From positions 1-41,610 of the IMG/VR virus record IMGVR_UViG_3300032285_001011: a stretch of 41,610 bases of DNA. One strand, written 5' to 3'. Origin of the DNA: a virus. The translations under genes were made by a program, and so were the position numbers. Positions 8,099 to 16,145 of this stretch are shown here, piece after piece. The notes under the pieces are model-generated. The model saw nothing but the letters and a program-made list of their open reading frames with translations, ran no database searches and was not told the origin of the DNA. How positions within the stretch are numbered: the stretch's first letter is position 1; each line of letters opens with the position of its first letter.

Positions 8099-9073
8099 AT
8101 GACATTAGCACAGCCATCGGTACGCAGTTATTTAGGCGTTGCCAAAGAGGTCACAAAGGGAACTCCTGTTGCGGCCACAGCTTTTATCCCAATTAACAAG
8201 GATGCTTTTAAGCCAGTCGATATTATTGGGCCACTATATGACACAGGTCTTCGTGGTTCTATGGTTGAAAATTACAACTACATTCAAGGTCGCCGGCACA
8301 CAGAAATTGATTTAGGTGGCATTGCATACGCTGACACAATCGGTTGGGTTTTACAATCAGTATTAGGCGCAGACAATGTAGTGGGTTCAACTGCTCCATA
8401 CACACATACGATTTCGCTAAAGAACGCAACAAGCGGAGATGCACAACCTGACTCATTAACAATCACAGATTACTATGCTGCAGGTACACGCTACTACCCA
8501 GGTTGCCAATTCCATGACTTCACTCTGACATTTAACTCAGATGGACAATTAGAATACACAGCTAAAGCAACAGGTTTTCCATCAGTAACAACTTCAGCAC
8601 CAACACCATCATTTAGCACAGTAACTGCTACTCCTGTATGGACAGGTACTGTAACAATAGCTGGTAGTGCAAAGGCTTACACCCAATCAGGTACTCTTAC
8701 AATGACCCGTAAGATTGACCCAATTTTTGGTATCTCAAATACACAAGCTCCATACCAAGTATTTGTTGGTGCTTTAAATGTGACAGGAAAGCTTACATTT
8801 GTTATGGAAAACGATGACGAATTAACACGCTTCCTAACTAACACACAACCATCTTTAGTGTTTAACTTCTCACAAGGAACAGGTGCAACTGCAACTGAAA
8901 TTCAGTTCACCATCACTAAGGGTGCTTACACCACAGGTGCTATTGAGCGTACACAAGACCATGTACAGGTAACTGTAGATGTAACAGGTATCGCCAATAC
9001 AACCGATGCAGGTGCTTCTCTAGGTTATGCTCCTATTAAGTGGGAGCTAAAGAATGCTGTTGCTTCTTACTAA
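8099..9073 (+). CDS. major tail (tube) protein
   Basis: 324 residues, mainly beta, with repeated Thr-rich strands. It opens MTLAQPSVRSYLGVAKEVTK GTP, a common start for siphovirus tail tube proteins (small residues then a GVAKE.TKGT pattern). Many copies would stack to form the tail tube whose length is set by the tape measure. It lies between the tail terminator and the tail chaperones, the canonical position, and is followed by a strong structured hairpin. Confidence 0.85.
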   Translation: MTLAQPSVRSYLGVAKEVTKGTPVAATAFIPINKDAFKPVDIIGPLYDTGLRGSMVENYNYIQGRRHTEIDLGGIAYADTIGWVLQSVLGADNVVGSTAPYTHTISLKNATSGDAQPDSLTITDYYAAGTRYYPGCQFHDFTLTFNSDGQLEYTAKATGFPSVTTSAPTPSFSTVTATPVWTGTVTIAGSAKAYTQSGTLTMTRKIDPIFGISNTQAPYQVFVGALNVTGKLTFVMENDDELTRFLTNTQPSLVFNFSQGTGATATEIQFTITKGAYTTGAIERTQDHVQVTVDVTGIANTTDAGASLGYAPIKWELKNAVASY

Positions 9074-9092
9074 GTAACAGACTAGAACGGCT

Positions 9093-9145
9093 AACGGGGT
9101 GTATCAGAGCGACTGACCGCCTTCCTCAGTATGCTCCGCCCCGTT
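9093..9145 (+). terminator. three-helix hairpin after the tail tube gene
   Basis: Nested arms: AACGGGG (9093-9099) with CCCCGTT (9139-9145); GAGC (9107-9110) with GCTC (9133-9136); ACTGA (9112-9116) with TCAGT (9126-9130). All pairs are perfect and colinear, making one long interrupted stem. No poly-T tail follows. It probably tunes expression between the abundant tube protein and the chaperones, or stabilises the upstream mRNA. Confidence 0.65.
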
Positions 9146-9188
9146 ATGCCCCTATAATGTGAAGGCAAAATCAATGGAAGGAATCCAA

Positions 9189-9524
9189 ATGGCAGAAAAA
9201 AAGGTAGAACTACCTTCAGGTAATACAGCTACATTTCGTGACCCTGAAACATTAAAAGTAAAAGACCGCACTAAGGTTCTTATGGCTATCGGAAACGAAA
9301 ATGTACAAATCGCACAAGGCTTAAAACTTATTGATGGTTTATTGGCTATTCTTATTAAAGATTGGTCATTTGATTTAATTATCCCAAGCATCAAAATTGA
9401 CACTTTAGGTGAACTATCAATTCCTGATTACGATGCGTTAAGCAAAGCTGCGGAAGATGCTCGCAATAAGCTATTCCCATCATTTGAAGAAACAAAGGAA
9501 GCAGATAGCCCAAAAGACAGCTAG
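9189..9524 (+). CDS. tail assembly chaperone, short form (gpG-like)
   Basis: 111 residues from the ATG at 9189, chosen because AAGGA at 9178-9182 lies six bases upstream; a GTG at 9159 and an ATG at 9174 are also in frame. The protein is small, helical and acidic (residues 1-90), then a linker rich in Glu, Lys and Asp. With the frameshift product it would bind the tape measure before tail tube assembly, as lambda gpG/gpGT do. It sits between tube and tape measure genes. Confidence 0.8.
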   Translation: MAEKKVELPSGNTATFRDPETLKVKDRTKVLMAIGNENVQIAQGLKLIDGLLAILIKDWSFDLIIPSIKIDTLGELSIPDYDALSKAAEDARNKLFPSFEETKEADSPKDS

Positions 9525-9727
9525 AAAGACTTGAATGGATATTAAAGGGTAACCAAAGACACCCCGACTTAAAATATCCTGACAGGCAGTTTCTTTACTT
9601 TACCTGTGCCGAAAGGTTTGGGTGGACACCCGAAGAAACTGATAATGCTCCTGCAGCTCTTGTTGATTGGATGCTAATGATAGGCAATGCAGTAGACAAG
9701 GTGAAGGCAGAAAAGAGCCAACAATGA
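9189..9727 (+). CDS. tail assembly chaperone, -1 frameshift long form (gpGT-like)
   Basis: A -1 slip at CCCAAAA (9509-9515) moves ribosomes, nine bases before the short-form stop, into a frame open to the TGA at 9725. The extended protein is about 179 residues; the new part starts RQLERLEWILKG and contains CAERFGWTPEETDNAP, a helical domain. The second frame has no start codon or ribosome site near its beginning, so frameshifting is the natural way to express it. This matches the conserved G/GT arrangement of long-tailed phages. Confidence 0.85.
9509..9515 (+). promoter_or_regulatory. -1 programmed frameshift slippery heptamer
   Basis: C CCA AAA in the zero frame fits X XXY YYZ exactly. After a one-base backward slip the tRNAs re-pair with CCC and AAA. 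It is located at the end of the short chaperone frame, upstream of an open -1 frame and just before the tape measure region. Confidence 0.87.
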
Positions 9728-10155
9728 GCAGTTATTTTCAGGGCTTTGGCGAATTTCAAAAATACATGAAGAAATTTGAAAAAGATTTGGGTGGTCGCTC
9801 TAAAATAGCTGCTTTACAAATAGCTGCAGCCATTGAGCGTGAAGCTAAAAAGAATGCAAGCACAGGCAAGATTCCAAGAGATGAGTGGAAAACCGCACCG
9901 CACATACCCGGAACGGGCCCAGGTCCGAATGTGCGTACAGGCAGCTTGCGTGACGGCATTAAATACGAAGGTCAGCCAAAAGGTTTATTTGGTTATGAAG
10001 TACAGGTTGGTTCAACCACTATTTATTCAAGAGCGGTAGAACTTGGACACCCACGCTGGAAGTCAGGTGCTAAATATCCGTTCTTCTGGCCAGCAATTCA
10101 AAAACTAAAAGCAGATGGCACTATTTTAAGGATTCAAAAATCAATTTTCAAATAG
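9724..10155 (+). CDS. HK97-gp10-like minor virion protein
   Basis: 143 residues. The ATG at 9724 overlaps the frameshifted stop (ATGA), so it is preferred to the earlier in-frame start at 9667. The pattern is that of the HK97 gp10 family: N-terminal helix, IEREAKKNASTGKIPRD, then VRTGSLRDGIKYE and YSRAVELGHPRWKSGAKYPF near the end (VE.G....), all typical. The family acts in head-tail joining or tail completion. Its position after the chaperones, rather than beside the tail terminator, is slightly unusual. Confidence 0.8.
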   Translation: MSSYFQGFGEFQKYMKKFEKDLGGRSKIAALQIAAAIEREAKKNASTGKIPRDEWKTAPHIPGTGPGPNVRTGSLRDGIKYEGQPKGLFGYEVQVGSTTIYSRAVELGHPRWKSGAKYPFFWPAIQKLKADGTILRIQKSIFK

Positions 10156-10167
10156 AAAGGGAGAGCC

Positions 10168-12741
10168 ATGTTAGGTGAATTTGTACCAGGCATGAATATC
10201 CTAATCAATGCTGAAGTTACAGGTGCAATTCGTGAAATTACTAAATTAAATGGCTCATTAGAAAAAACTAAATTAACTGTAGGTTCTGTTTCAGGAGTTA
10301 TTGGTAAATTTTCAGGTTTAGCTATTGGCGCATTTGCAGCTATGGCATTTGGCGCAGACCGCATGGCTAACAAAATGGAAGTTGCTAACACTCAGTTAGC
10401 CGCTTCTTTTACTGCATTAGGTTATGATGCAAAACAACTTATGCCTATTGCGGAACAGACCGAACAAGTATTTACTAATCTTGGTTTTACTGTTGGTGAT
10501 ACTGCCGAAGCATTAAAGACATTGACTACAGGTCTTGGCTCACCTACCGCTGCTATGCAATTTATGACTGTTGCAGCTGACTTTGCCCGTAAAGCAAATA
10601 TGAGCCTTGCTGAATCTGCTATGGCTATTGTTAAAGCAACACAAGGTAACACAAGAGCGTTTAAGCAAGTCGGTGTTTCATTTGATGAAGGCACTACTGC
10701 AGCTGAAAAATTTACTAAAGGTATGGACAAGGTTGCTAAAGCAACTGCTGGTTCTGCTGTGGCATTTGCTAAATCTGCTGAAGGTGGCATGGCTATTATG
10801 GCCGCTAAAACCCAAGCAGCTACAGCTGTTTTAGGTCAAGCATTACAACCTATTCTTGTATGGATGGCAGCATTTATTACTGCAGTAGTTGTACCTGCAC
10901 TCAAATCTCTTGCAAACGCATTTACTAATATGCAAACCCCAGTAAAAATTGTTATTTCTTTATTTACAGGTTTATTTATTGCAAGCAAAATTGTTGGCGG
11001 TATTCTTTTAATTGGTAGGGCTATTGAAGCATTAAGCGCAGCAATGGTTGTATTGAAATCAACCACAATGGGTGCTTACTTAGCAGAGGCAGGGTTACTT
11101 TCACTTACAGGTGTTGGTATTGCTGTTGTTGCAGCTTCTGCTGCTACAGCTGCTGCGGCTTATTATGGTTTGAATAAAATCATTGATAGCTCTAAAGAAA
11201 AAATGGGTGATGCTAACTCAGTATTTAAGGACTTTGACAAACTTACTGCTGACATGTTGTTAAAGGCTGGCAAAGGAACTATAAACTTTCCCGGCGCTGC
11301 AGGTGCAGGTGCAGGTGGTAAAAAACTAGCATCTGATATTGAAAATGTATTTACGCAATTATCTAAGAGCGTTTCTGACATGATTAAAAACATGTCCAAG
11401 ATTACAAGCTTTGACTTGGCATCTAAAATTAAAAACTCTTTTACAGACCCATTAACAGCTGCATATAATAACTTAACTAAAGCTAGTTCTACATATAGTG
11501 CCGAACAAAAAAAGTTTACAGATGCAACTATTGAGTCTACTAAGGCTTCATTAGCTCATGCTAAAGCTTTAGATGCTTTAAATAACGCTACTGATAAGAA
11601 TGTAGATGCTTTAACTGTTGCTGCTGATGTTGCAAAGAACACCGCAAAAATAGCTGGCGATGCAGCTATGGCACAAGCTGAGGCAACTAATCAAGCATTG
11701 CAAGACATTATCTCAGCGCAAGAGGATTACGCTAACGCTGTTCTTGCCCGTGTCCAAAACTTTAGAGATGCTTTTGCTAACGCTACCAAGATTGACTTAG
11801 GTGGCATGGCAGGAAACATCGCACAGGCTAAACAACAGGTATCTGATGCTGAAACTGCATTAAAGGCAGCCCAAGATAAATTTGCTTCTACAGCCAAACT
11901 TGCTTCTTACTCAGGAATAGCAACCGCAGTAAGCCTTCCTATGTTTACCGCAGAAGAAGCTGCTGTGGCTAAAGCTAAAAAGGATTTGCAGGTTGCGTTA
12001 GGTAAAGAATCTAACCCATTTGCTGCAACTGCCGAAGAGTTATTAAGCGCATTAGAAAATCAATACACAAAGGCAACTGACCTATCTAAAAATGCTGGCT
12101 TGCTTGCTTCTGCAGGATTCTCACAAGAATTTATTACTCAGGTACTAGATTCAGGTACAGATATGGGTAATGCGCTAAGCAACGCCATATTAAGCTCTGA
12201 TAAAACTACACAAGCTTCATGGCAAAAGGTTTACAGCAATTTAGATACCATTTCTAAAACAGGTGTTAATACCCTTGCAACAACAATGAATCAAGGTTCT
12301 ATTGACATTATGAACCAATTTATTTCAGGCTTTAAGGCACAAGAAGACCCATTAAAGAAAGCTTTACAAAGCATTAACGACATGGTTACAGCTATGGCAG
12401 GTTCTATAGCTGCGGCTATTGCAAGCATGAACGCACAAATAGCTGCTATGACAGGCGCACAAGTAAGCTCATCTGTACCGCCAACTGGCAGTTCTTATGG
12501 TGCGTTTTCTGAATTACCAACTAGCGTAGTTAATAATTCAAATGTAGAAGTTCATGTAACTCAACCAAATGCCACAGCTAGTGATATAGCTGGTGCGCTT
12601 GCATTTACTACAAAGACATCTAGCGATATTATTTACAACCTACCTAAAGTTGATAACAGTACAGTTACCGCAAGACCATCAGGTCAATATGGCGTAACTA
12701 GAACTTCTATATTAAGCGGTGGAAGCCAGAGGGGCGACTAA
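10168..12741 (+). CDS. tape measure protein
   Basis: 857 residues, the longest gene here, with GAAAGGGAGAGCC before the ATG. It is Ala/Thr/Lys-rich and largely helical. The N-terminal region (about 75-230) has the phage tape-measure pattern of small-residue helices, a hydrophobic stretch of several potential membrane segments lies at about 240-335, and long coiled coils cover about 375-650. It sets tail length and is ejected to help DNA cross the cell envelope. By the usual rule of about 1.5 angstrom per residue the tail would be near 130 nm (estimate). No lysozyme domain was recognised. Confidence 0.92.
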   Translation: MLGEFVPGMNILINAEVTGAIREITKLNGSLEKTKLTVGSVSGVIGKFSGLAIGAFAAMAFGADRMANKMEVANTQLAASFTALGYDAKQLMPIAEQTEQVFTNLGFTVGDTAEALKTLTTGLGSPTAAMQFMTVAADFARKANMSLAESAMAIVKATQGNTRAFKQVGVSFDEGTTAAEKFTKGMDKVAKATAGSAVAFAKSAEGGMAIMAAKTQAATAVLGQALQPILVWMAAFITAVVVPALKSLANAFTNMQTPVKIVISLFTGLFIASKIVGGILLIGRAIEALSAAMVVLKSTTMGAYLAEAGLLSLTGVGIAVVAASAATAAAAYYGLNKIIDSSKEKMGDANSVFKDFDKLTADMLLKAGKGTINFPGAAGAGAGGKKLASDIENVFTQLSKSVSDMIKNMSKITSFDLASKIKNSFTDPLTAAYNNLTKASSTYSAEQKKFTDATIESTKASLAHAKALDALNNATDKNVDALTVAADVAKNTAKIAGDAAMAQAEATNQALQDIISAQEDYANAVLARVQNFRDAFANATKIDLGGMAGNIAQAKQQVSDAETALKAAQDKFASTAKLASYSGIATAVSLPMFTAEEAAVAKAKKDLQVALGKESNPFAATAEELLSALENQYTKATDLSKNAGLLASAGFSQEFITQVLDSGTDMGNALSNAILSSDKTTQASWQKVYSNLDTISKTGVNTLATTMNQGSIDIMNQFISGFKAQEDPLKKALQSINDMVTAMAGSIAAAIASMNAQIAAMTGAQVSSSVPPTGSSYGAFSELPTSVVNNSNVEVHVTQPNATASDIAGALAFTTKTSSDIIYNLPKVDNSTVTARPSGQYGVTRTSILSGGSQRGD

Positions 12742-13640
12742 TGGCAACTGTAACTAGCCTTAACTCATATTCCTTTGCATTTAACGGATTTGTATTTGGT
12801 GGTACTGATTCGCCATACCAAATTACCGCAGTAGATGGCATTGAGGATTTGCCTGTACTTCGTGTACAAGATGATAATCGTGGTTATCAAGATGGTATGT
12901 TTACAGGTAGAGATTTCTTGTCAGGTCGTATTATTCAAATGAGTATGCAGGTATTTGGTACTGCTAACGCATCCATGCAACAAAATTTAGCTTTGTTACA
13001 AAATGCGCTTATTCCACAACAACAAGGCACAGGCATATTACAGTTTCAAATTCCCGGCTCTAATCTACAAGAGGTAAATGCTCGTGTTAGGCGCAGAGCT
13101 GTAAGAATTGACCCTGACTTTACCTATGGTCGTGCAATCGTAACTTATGAATTTTTTGCACCTGACCCACGCAGATATGACAGCTTAATACAAAGTACAG
13201 ACTTGATTTTAGGTGTTACAACCACAGGTCGTACTTACAATCGTGTTTACACAGCTGCGGCTTCTCCAAACGCTAACCCAAATACAACAGGTATGTCATT
13301 TGGTGGTGGCGCAGGTTCACCTAACTTAGTTGTAAATAATGGCAATACAACAACTTATCCTTTAATTACTATTACAGGCCCTGCTATTAACCCTGTAATA
13401 ACCAACGCTACTGCAGGAGCTTTTCTACAAATCAATTACACATTAGGTAGCACAGATACATTAGTAATTAGCACAGATTTTAGAACGCTTACACTTAACG
13501 GAGTAACACGCAGAAGTATCTTGGCAAATAACTCTACTTGGTTTGGTGCGCAACCTGGCACTAACCTCTATACTTTTGCCGCAACAGGAACGGCAGGAAG
13601 CACATCTTGTTTAGTTCAATGGCAATCGGCTTACATCTAA
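12741..13640 (+). CDS. distal tail protein (Dit-like)
   Basis: 299 residues, overlapping the tape measure stop by one base. N-terminal strands with SYSFAFNGFVFGG and a GIEDLPVLRVQDD segment, followed by GYQDGMFTGRDFLSGR and ARVRRRAVRIDPDFTYG, resemble the siphovirus tail-family Dit ring that connects the tube to the baseplate. A beta-rich C-terminal part (about 175-299) probably forms a second galectin-like domain. The position right after the tape measure supports this. Confidence 0.78.
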   Translation: MATVTSLNSYSFAFNGFVFGGTDSPYQITAVDGIEDLPVLRVQDDNRGYQDGMFTGRDFLSGRIIQMSMQVFGTANASMQQNLALLQNALIPQQQGTGILQFQIPGSNLQEVNARVRRRAVRIDPDFTYGRAIVTYEFFAPDPRRYDSLIQSTDLILGVTTTGRTYNRVYTAAASPNANPNTTGMSFGGGAGSPNLVVNNGNTTTYPLITITGPAINPVITNATAGAFLQINYTLGSTDTLVISTDFRTLTLNGVTRRSILANNSTWFGAQPGTNLYTFAATGTAGSTSCLVQWQSAYI

Positions 13641-13649
13641 AGGAGCATC

Positions 13650-14657
13650 ATGGCACTACGCAATCCGCCTAGTTGGTTACAGAACGGCTCACACCCAGCC
13701 GAAAATGACCGCAATACAACTACACAGGCTATATGGAATGGCCCCGGTATTTGTGATTATGGTGATATGCAAGTAAGCCCAACAGGTACACCATCTATGG
13801 CTGTGCAAGTTGCATCAGGTCGAGCAATCGTATCTGGAAGCCAAACTAGCACACAAGGCAACTATGTAATTTTTAACGATGCTACAGCTACAGTTTCTAT
13901 TGCTACTGCTTCCCCTACCTTGCCACGCATTGACCTAATTTGTTTAGTTGTACAAGATTCTTACTACTCAGGTGCTAACAATCAGGTTATTTTCCAAGCG
14001 GTAACAGGCACACCTAACGCATCCCCTGTTGCACCTACAGCGCCAGCTAACTCTTTAATCTTGGCTCAAATAGCTGTAGCTGCAAACGCAACAGCTATCA
14101 ATACAGGTAACATTACAGATAGGCGTTCACTTGCTACATTTAGCGACACAGTAACTACCGCATCAGCTATTGGTGCAAACTCATTTACTGTAAATACAAT
14201 CGCATCACAAACAGGTAAAGCTATCCTTGTAAACAACTCAGCAGGTACACAGGTATTTGCAGTATCACCTGCAGGTGCAGTTACTTTCCCTGATGGTTCT
14301 ATTCAGACCACCGCAGCTACATACAACCCTAATTTAACAATCAATACCCAAACAAACACTACTTACACAATTTTAGCTGGTGATGCTCAAAAGCTAGTTA
14401 CGCTTTCTAACGCAAGCCCTGTAACTGTAACTATTGCATCTAACGCTACACAAGCACTACCTGTCGGTACTCAGGTTACGCTAAGCCAATATGGAGCAGG
14501 TCAAGTAAACATAGTTGGCGCATCTAGCCCTAACCCTGTAACTATTGTTTCTACAGGAGCTACAGCTAACAACCCTAAATTAAGAGCGCAGTATTCAACC
14601 TGTACTTTGATTCAAACTACAACTGATAACTGGTTAGTCGTAGGCGATATTTCATAA
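13650..14657 (+). CDS. minor tail/baseplate protein with fibre-like C-terminal domain
   Basis: 335 residues with AAAGGAGCATC before the ATG. The N-terminal 160 residues look like an actinophage minor tail protein (NPPSWLQNGSHPAENDR, LPRIDLICLVVQDSYYSG, NITDRRSLATF). Residues about 225-335 form a Thr/Val-rich beta domain ending WLVVGDIS that is paralogous to the C-terminus of the protein at 14917-15564. It probably forms part of the tail tip or side fibre base. Confidence 0.72.
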   Translation: MALRNPPSWLQNGSHPAENDRNTTTQAIWNGPGICDYGDMQVSPTGTPSMAVQVASGRAIVSGSQTSTQGNYVIFNDATATVSIATASPTLPRIDLICLVVQDSYYSGANNQVIFQAVTGTPNASPVAPTAPANSLILAQIAVAANATAINTGNITDRRSLATFSDTVTTASAIGANSFTVNTIASQTGKAILVNNSAGTQVFAVSPAGAVTFPDGSIQTTAATYNPNLTINTQTNTTYTILAGDAQKLVTLSNASPVTVTIASNATQALPVGTQVTLSQYGAGQVNIVGASSPNPVTIVSTGATANNPKLRAQYSTCTLIQTTTDNWLVVGDIS

Positions 14658-14917
14658 TGTCACGCTTAGCATTAACCCCAACTAATGTTCCTGCATTAGC
14701 CAGCGCACCAACAACGCCAACAATTAGAACTGGCGATTTATATTTCAACACTACAACTTCAAGCTTAATGGTCTATAATGGCTCAGCTTGGGTTGCAACA
14801 TCAGCTGCATCTTTAACCGAGATAGACGCTGGTTCATTTAACGGAATTGCACCATATATGGGTGGCGCAAATCCAACAGATGCTTCAACTCAAACAGTTA
14901 ATGGAGGAACTCCGTAA
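14657..14917 (+). CDS. short fibre-tip module protein
   Basis: 86 residues, one-base overlaps at both ends (TAATG). It contains the fibre motif GDLYFNTTTSSLMVYNGSAW that recurs, with changes, in the proteins at 39567-41063 and 20684-20896. A C-terminal Thr/Gly-rich tail follows. It lies in the fibre operon, so a structural tail-tip role is likely. No enzymatic motif is visible. Confidence 0.7.
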   Translation: MSRLALTPTNVPALASAPTTPTIRTGDLYFNTTTSSLMVYNGSAWVATSAASLTEIDAGSFNGIAPYMGGANPTDASTQTVNGGTP

Positions 14918-15564
14918 TGGCAGTCGTAACGCAAATTCAGGTACGCAGAGGAACTGCCTCTCAATGGACATCTGCTAACCCAACTTTAGCTGCAGGTGAG
15001 TGGGGATACGAAACCGATACAGGTTTAACTAAAATTGGTAATGGCTCTACTGCTTGGGCTTCTTTAGCTTATGCAACAGGTTCAATAGCTGTAGGAAACA
15101 TTACAGGTCTTGGTACAGGCGTTGCTACATTTCTTGCCACACCTACATCATCTAACTTGGCAACTGCCGTATCGGATGAAACAGGCTCAGGTTCTTTAGT
15201 ATTTGGCACAAACCCAACACTTACCTCACCACTAATTAACATTGGCGTTAATACACAAACAGGAACTACTTATACACCTGTATTAAGCGATAACGGCAAA
15301 ATTGTTACATTAAACAACGCTTCAGCTATTACAGTATCTATTCCTACAAACGCAACTACAGCTTTTCCAACTGGCGCACAAATTACATTTGCTTGGATTA
15401 CAGGCGCAGGACAGCCAACAATTCAAGCTGCATCATCAGGTACAACTACAATTCTTTCTACAGGTGCTACAGCTACTGCACCAAAGCTGCGTGTAGTTAA
15501 TTCAACTGCCACAGCCGTAAAGCTTGCAACCGACAGCTGGATAGTTATGGGAGATATAGCCTAA
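14917..15564 (+). CDS. tail fibre with Mtd-N-like start and duplicated C-terminal domain
   Basis: 215 residues. The N-terminus IQVRRGTASQWTSANPTLAA followed by GEWGYETDTGLTKIGNGSTAW matches the phage fibre N-terminal module seen in major tropism determinant-like and hyaluronidase-like fibres (RRGT...W....L..GE.G...D....KIG.G...W). The last about 105 residues mirror the C-terminal domain of the protein at 13650-14657 and end WIVMGDIA. It overlaps both neighbours by one base. Confidence 0.78.
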   Translation: MAVVTQIQVRRGTASQWTSANPTLAAGEWGYETDTGLTKIGNGSTAWASLAYATGSIAVGNITGLGTGVATFLATPTSSNLATAVSDETGSGSLVFGTNPTLTSPLINIGVNTQTGTTYTPVLSDNGKIVTLNNASAITVSIPTNATTAFPTGAQITFAWITGAGQPTIQAASSGTTTILSTGATATAPKLRVVNSTATAVKLATDSWIVMGDIA

Positions 15565-16142
15565 TGCCAATTCTTGGAGTTATTGCTTCTTCTATTTCAG
15601 GTAATTTAACACCACCTGATACTGGCTCTATGTTTCCTATTGCTATGGTAAATGTTGGTAGTGCTGGTGCTGCATCAATTTCATTTACTTCAATACCACA
15701 AACTTACAAACATTTACAATTAAGACTAATTGGTGCTGATAATGCAAGCGGTAGCGATTATGGCAATATGCAATTTAATGGTGATACAGGTGCTAATTAC
15801 GCTTCTCATCAATTATATGGTGATGGCTCTTCTGCAACAGCAAATAATTTTCCAAACAATAATCAAATTTATATTCACCGCATACCAGGCTCTATTACAA
15901 ATACTTTTGGTGCAGTTATTGTGGACATTTTAGATTATACAAATATAAATAAATATAAAACTGTTCGTGAACTTGGCGGCTATGATGCCAATGGTTCAGG
16001 TCGTATTTCTTTTAGTTCAGGAATGTGGTTTGGTGGAACTATTGGAAATTCAGCCAATACAATTACATCAATTTCAATTTCAACAGGTGGTTCAAGTTGG
16101 TTACAATATAGTCAGTTTGCACTTTATGGAATTAAGGGGTAA
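15564..16142 (+). CDS. tail fibre/adhesin paralogue without Gly-rich tip
   Basis: 192 residues. From residue about 28 it has the domain AASISFTSIPQTYKHLQLR, a strand pattern DYGNMQFNGDTG, and an ending ITSISISTGG then FALYGIKG. The same 165-residue domain starts the two following genes, so these are tandem paralogues. This copy lacks the glycine-rich extension. It probably forms a receptor-binding or trimer-forming unit at the tail tip. One-base overlap upstream (TAATG). Confidence 0.75.
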   Translation: MPILGVIASSISGNLTPPDTGSMFPIAMVNVGSAGAASISFTSIPQTYKHLQLRLIGADNASGSDYGNMQFNGDTGANYASHQLYGDGSSATANNFPNNNQIYIHRIPGSITNTFGAVIVDILDYTNINKYKTVRELGGYDANGSGRISFSSGMWFGGTIGNSANTITSISISTGGSSWLQYSQFALYGIKG

Positions 16143-16145
16143 TCA

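Noticed and set aside
9153-9158. TATAAT before the tail chaperone gene
   Set aside because: No -35 at 16-18 bases and no TG extension; it may be chance after the hairpin.
10607-10834. 75-codon second-frame ORF in the tape measure gene
   Set aside because: Leu/Lys-rich shadow of Ala-rich codons, a common artefact.
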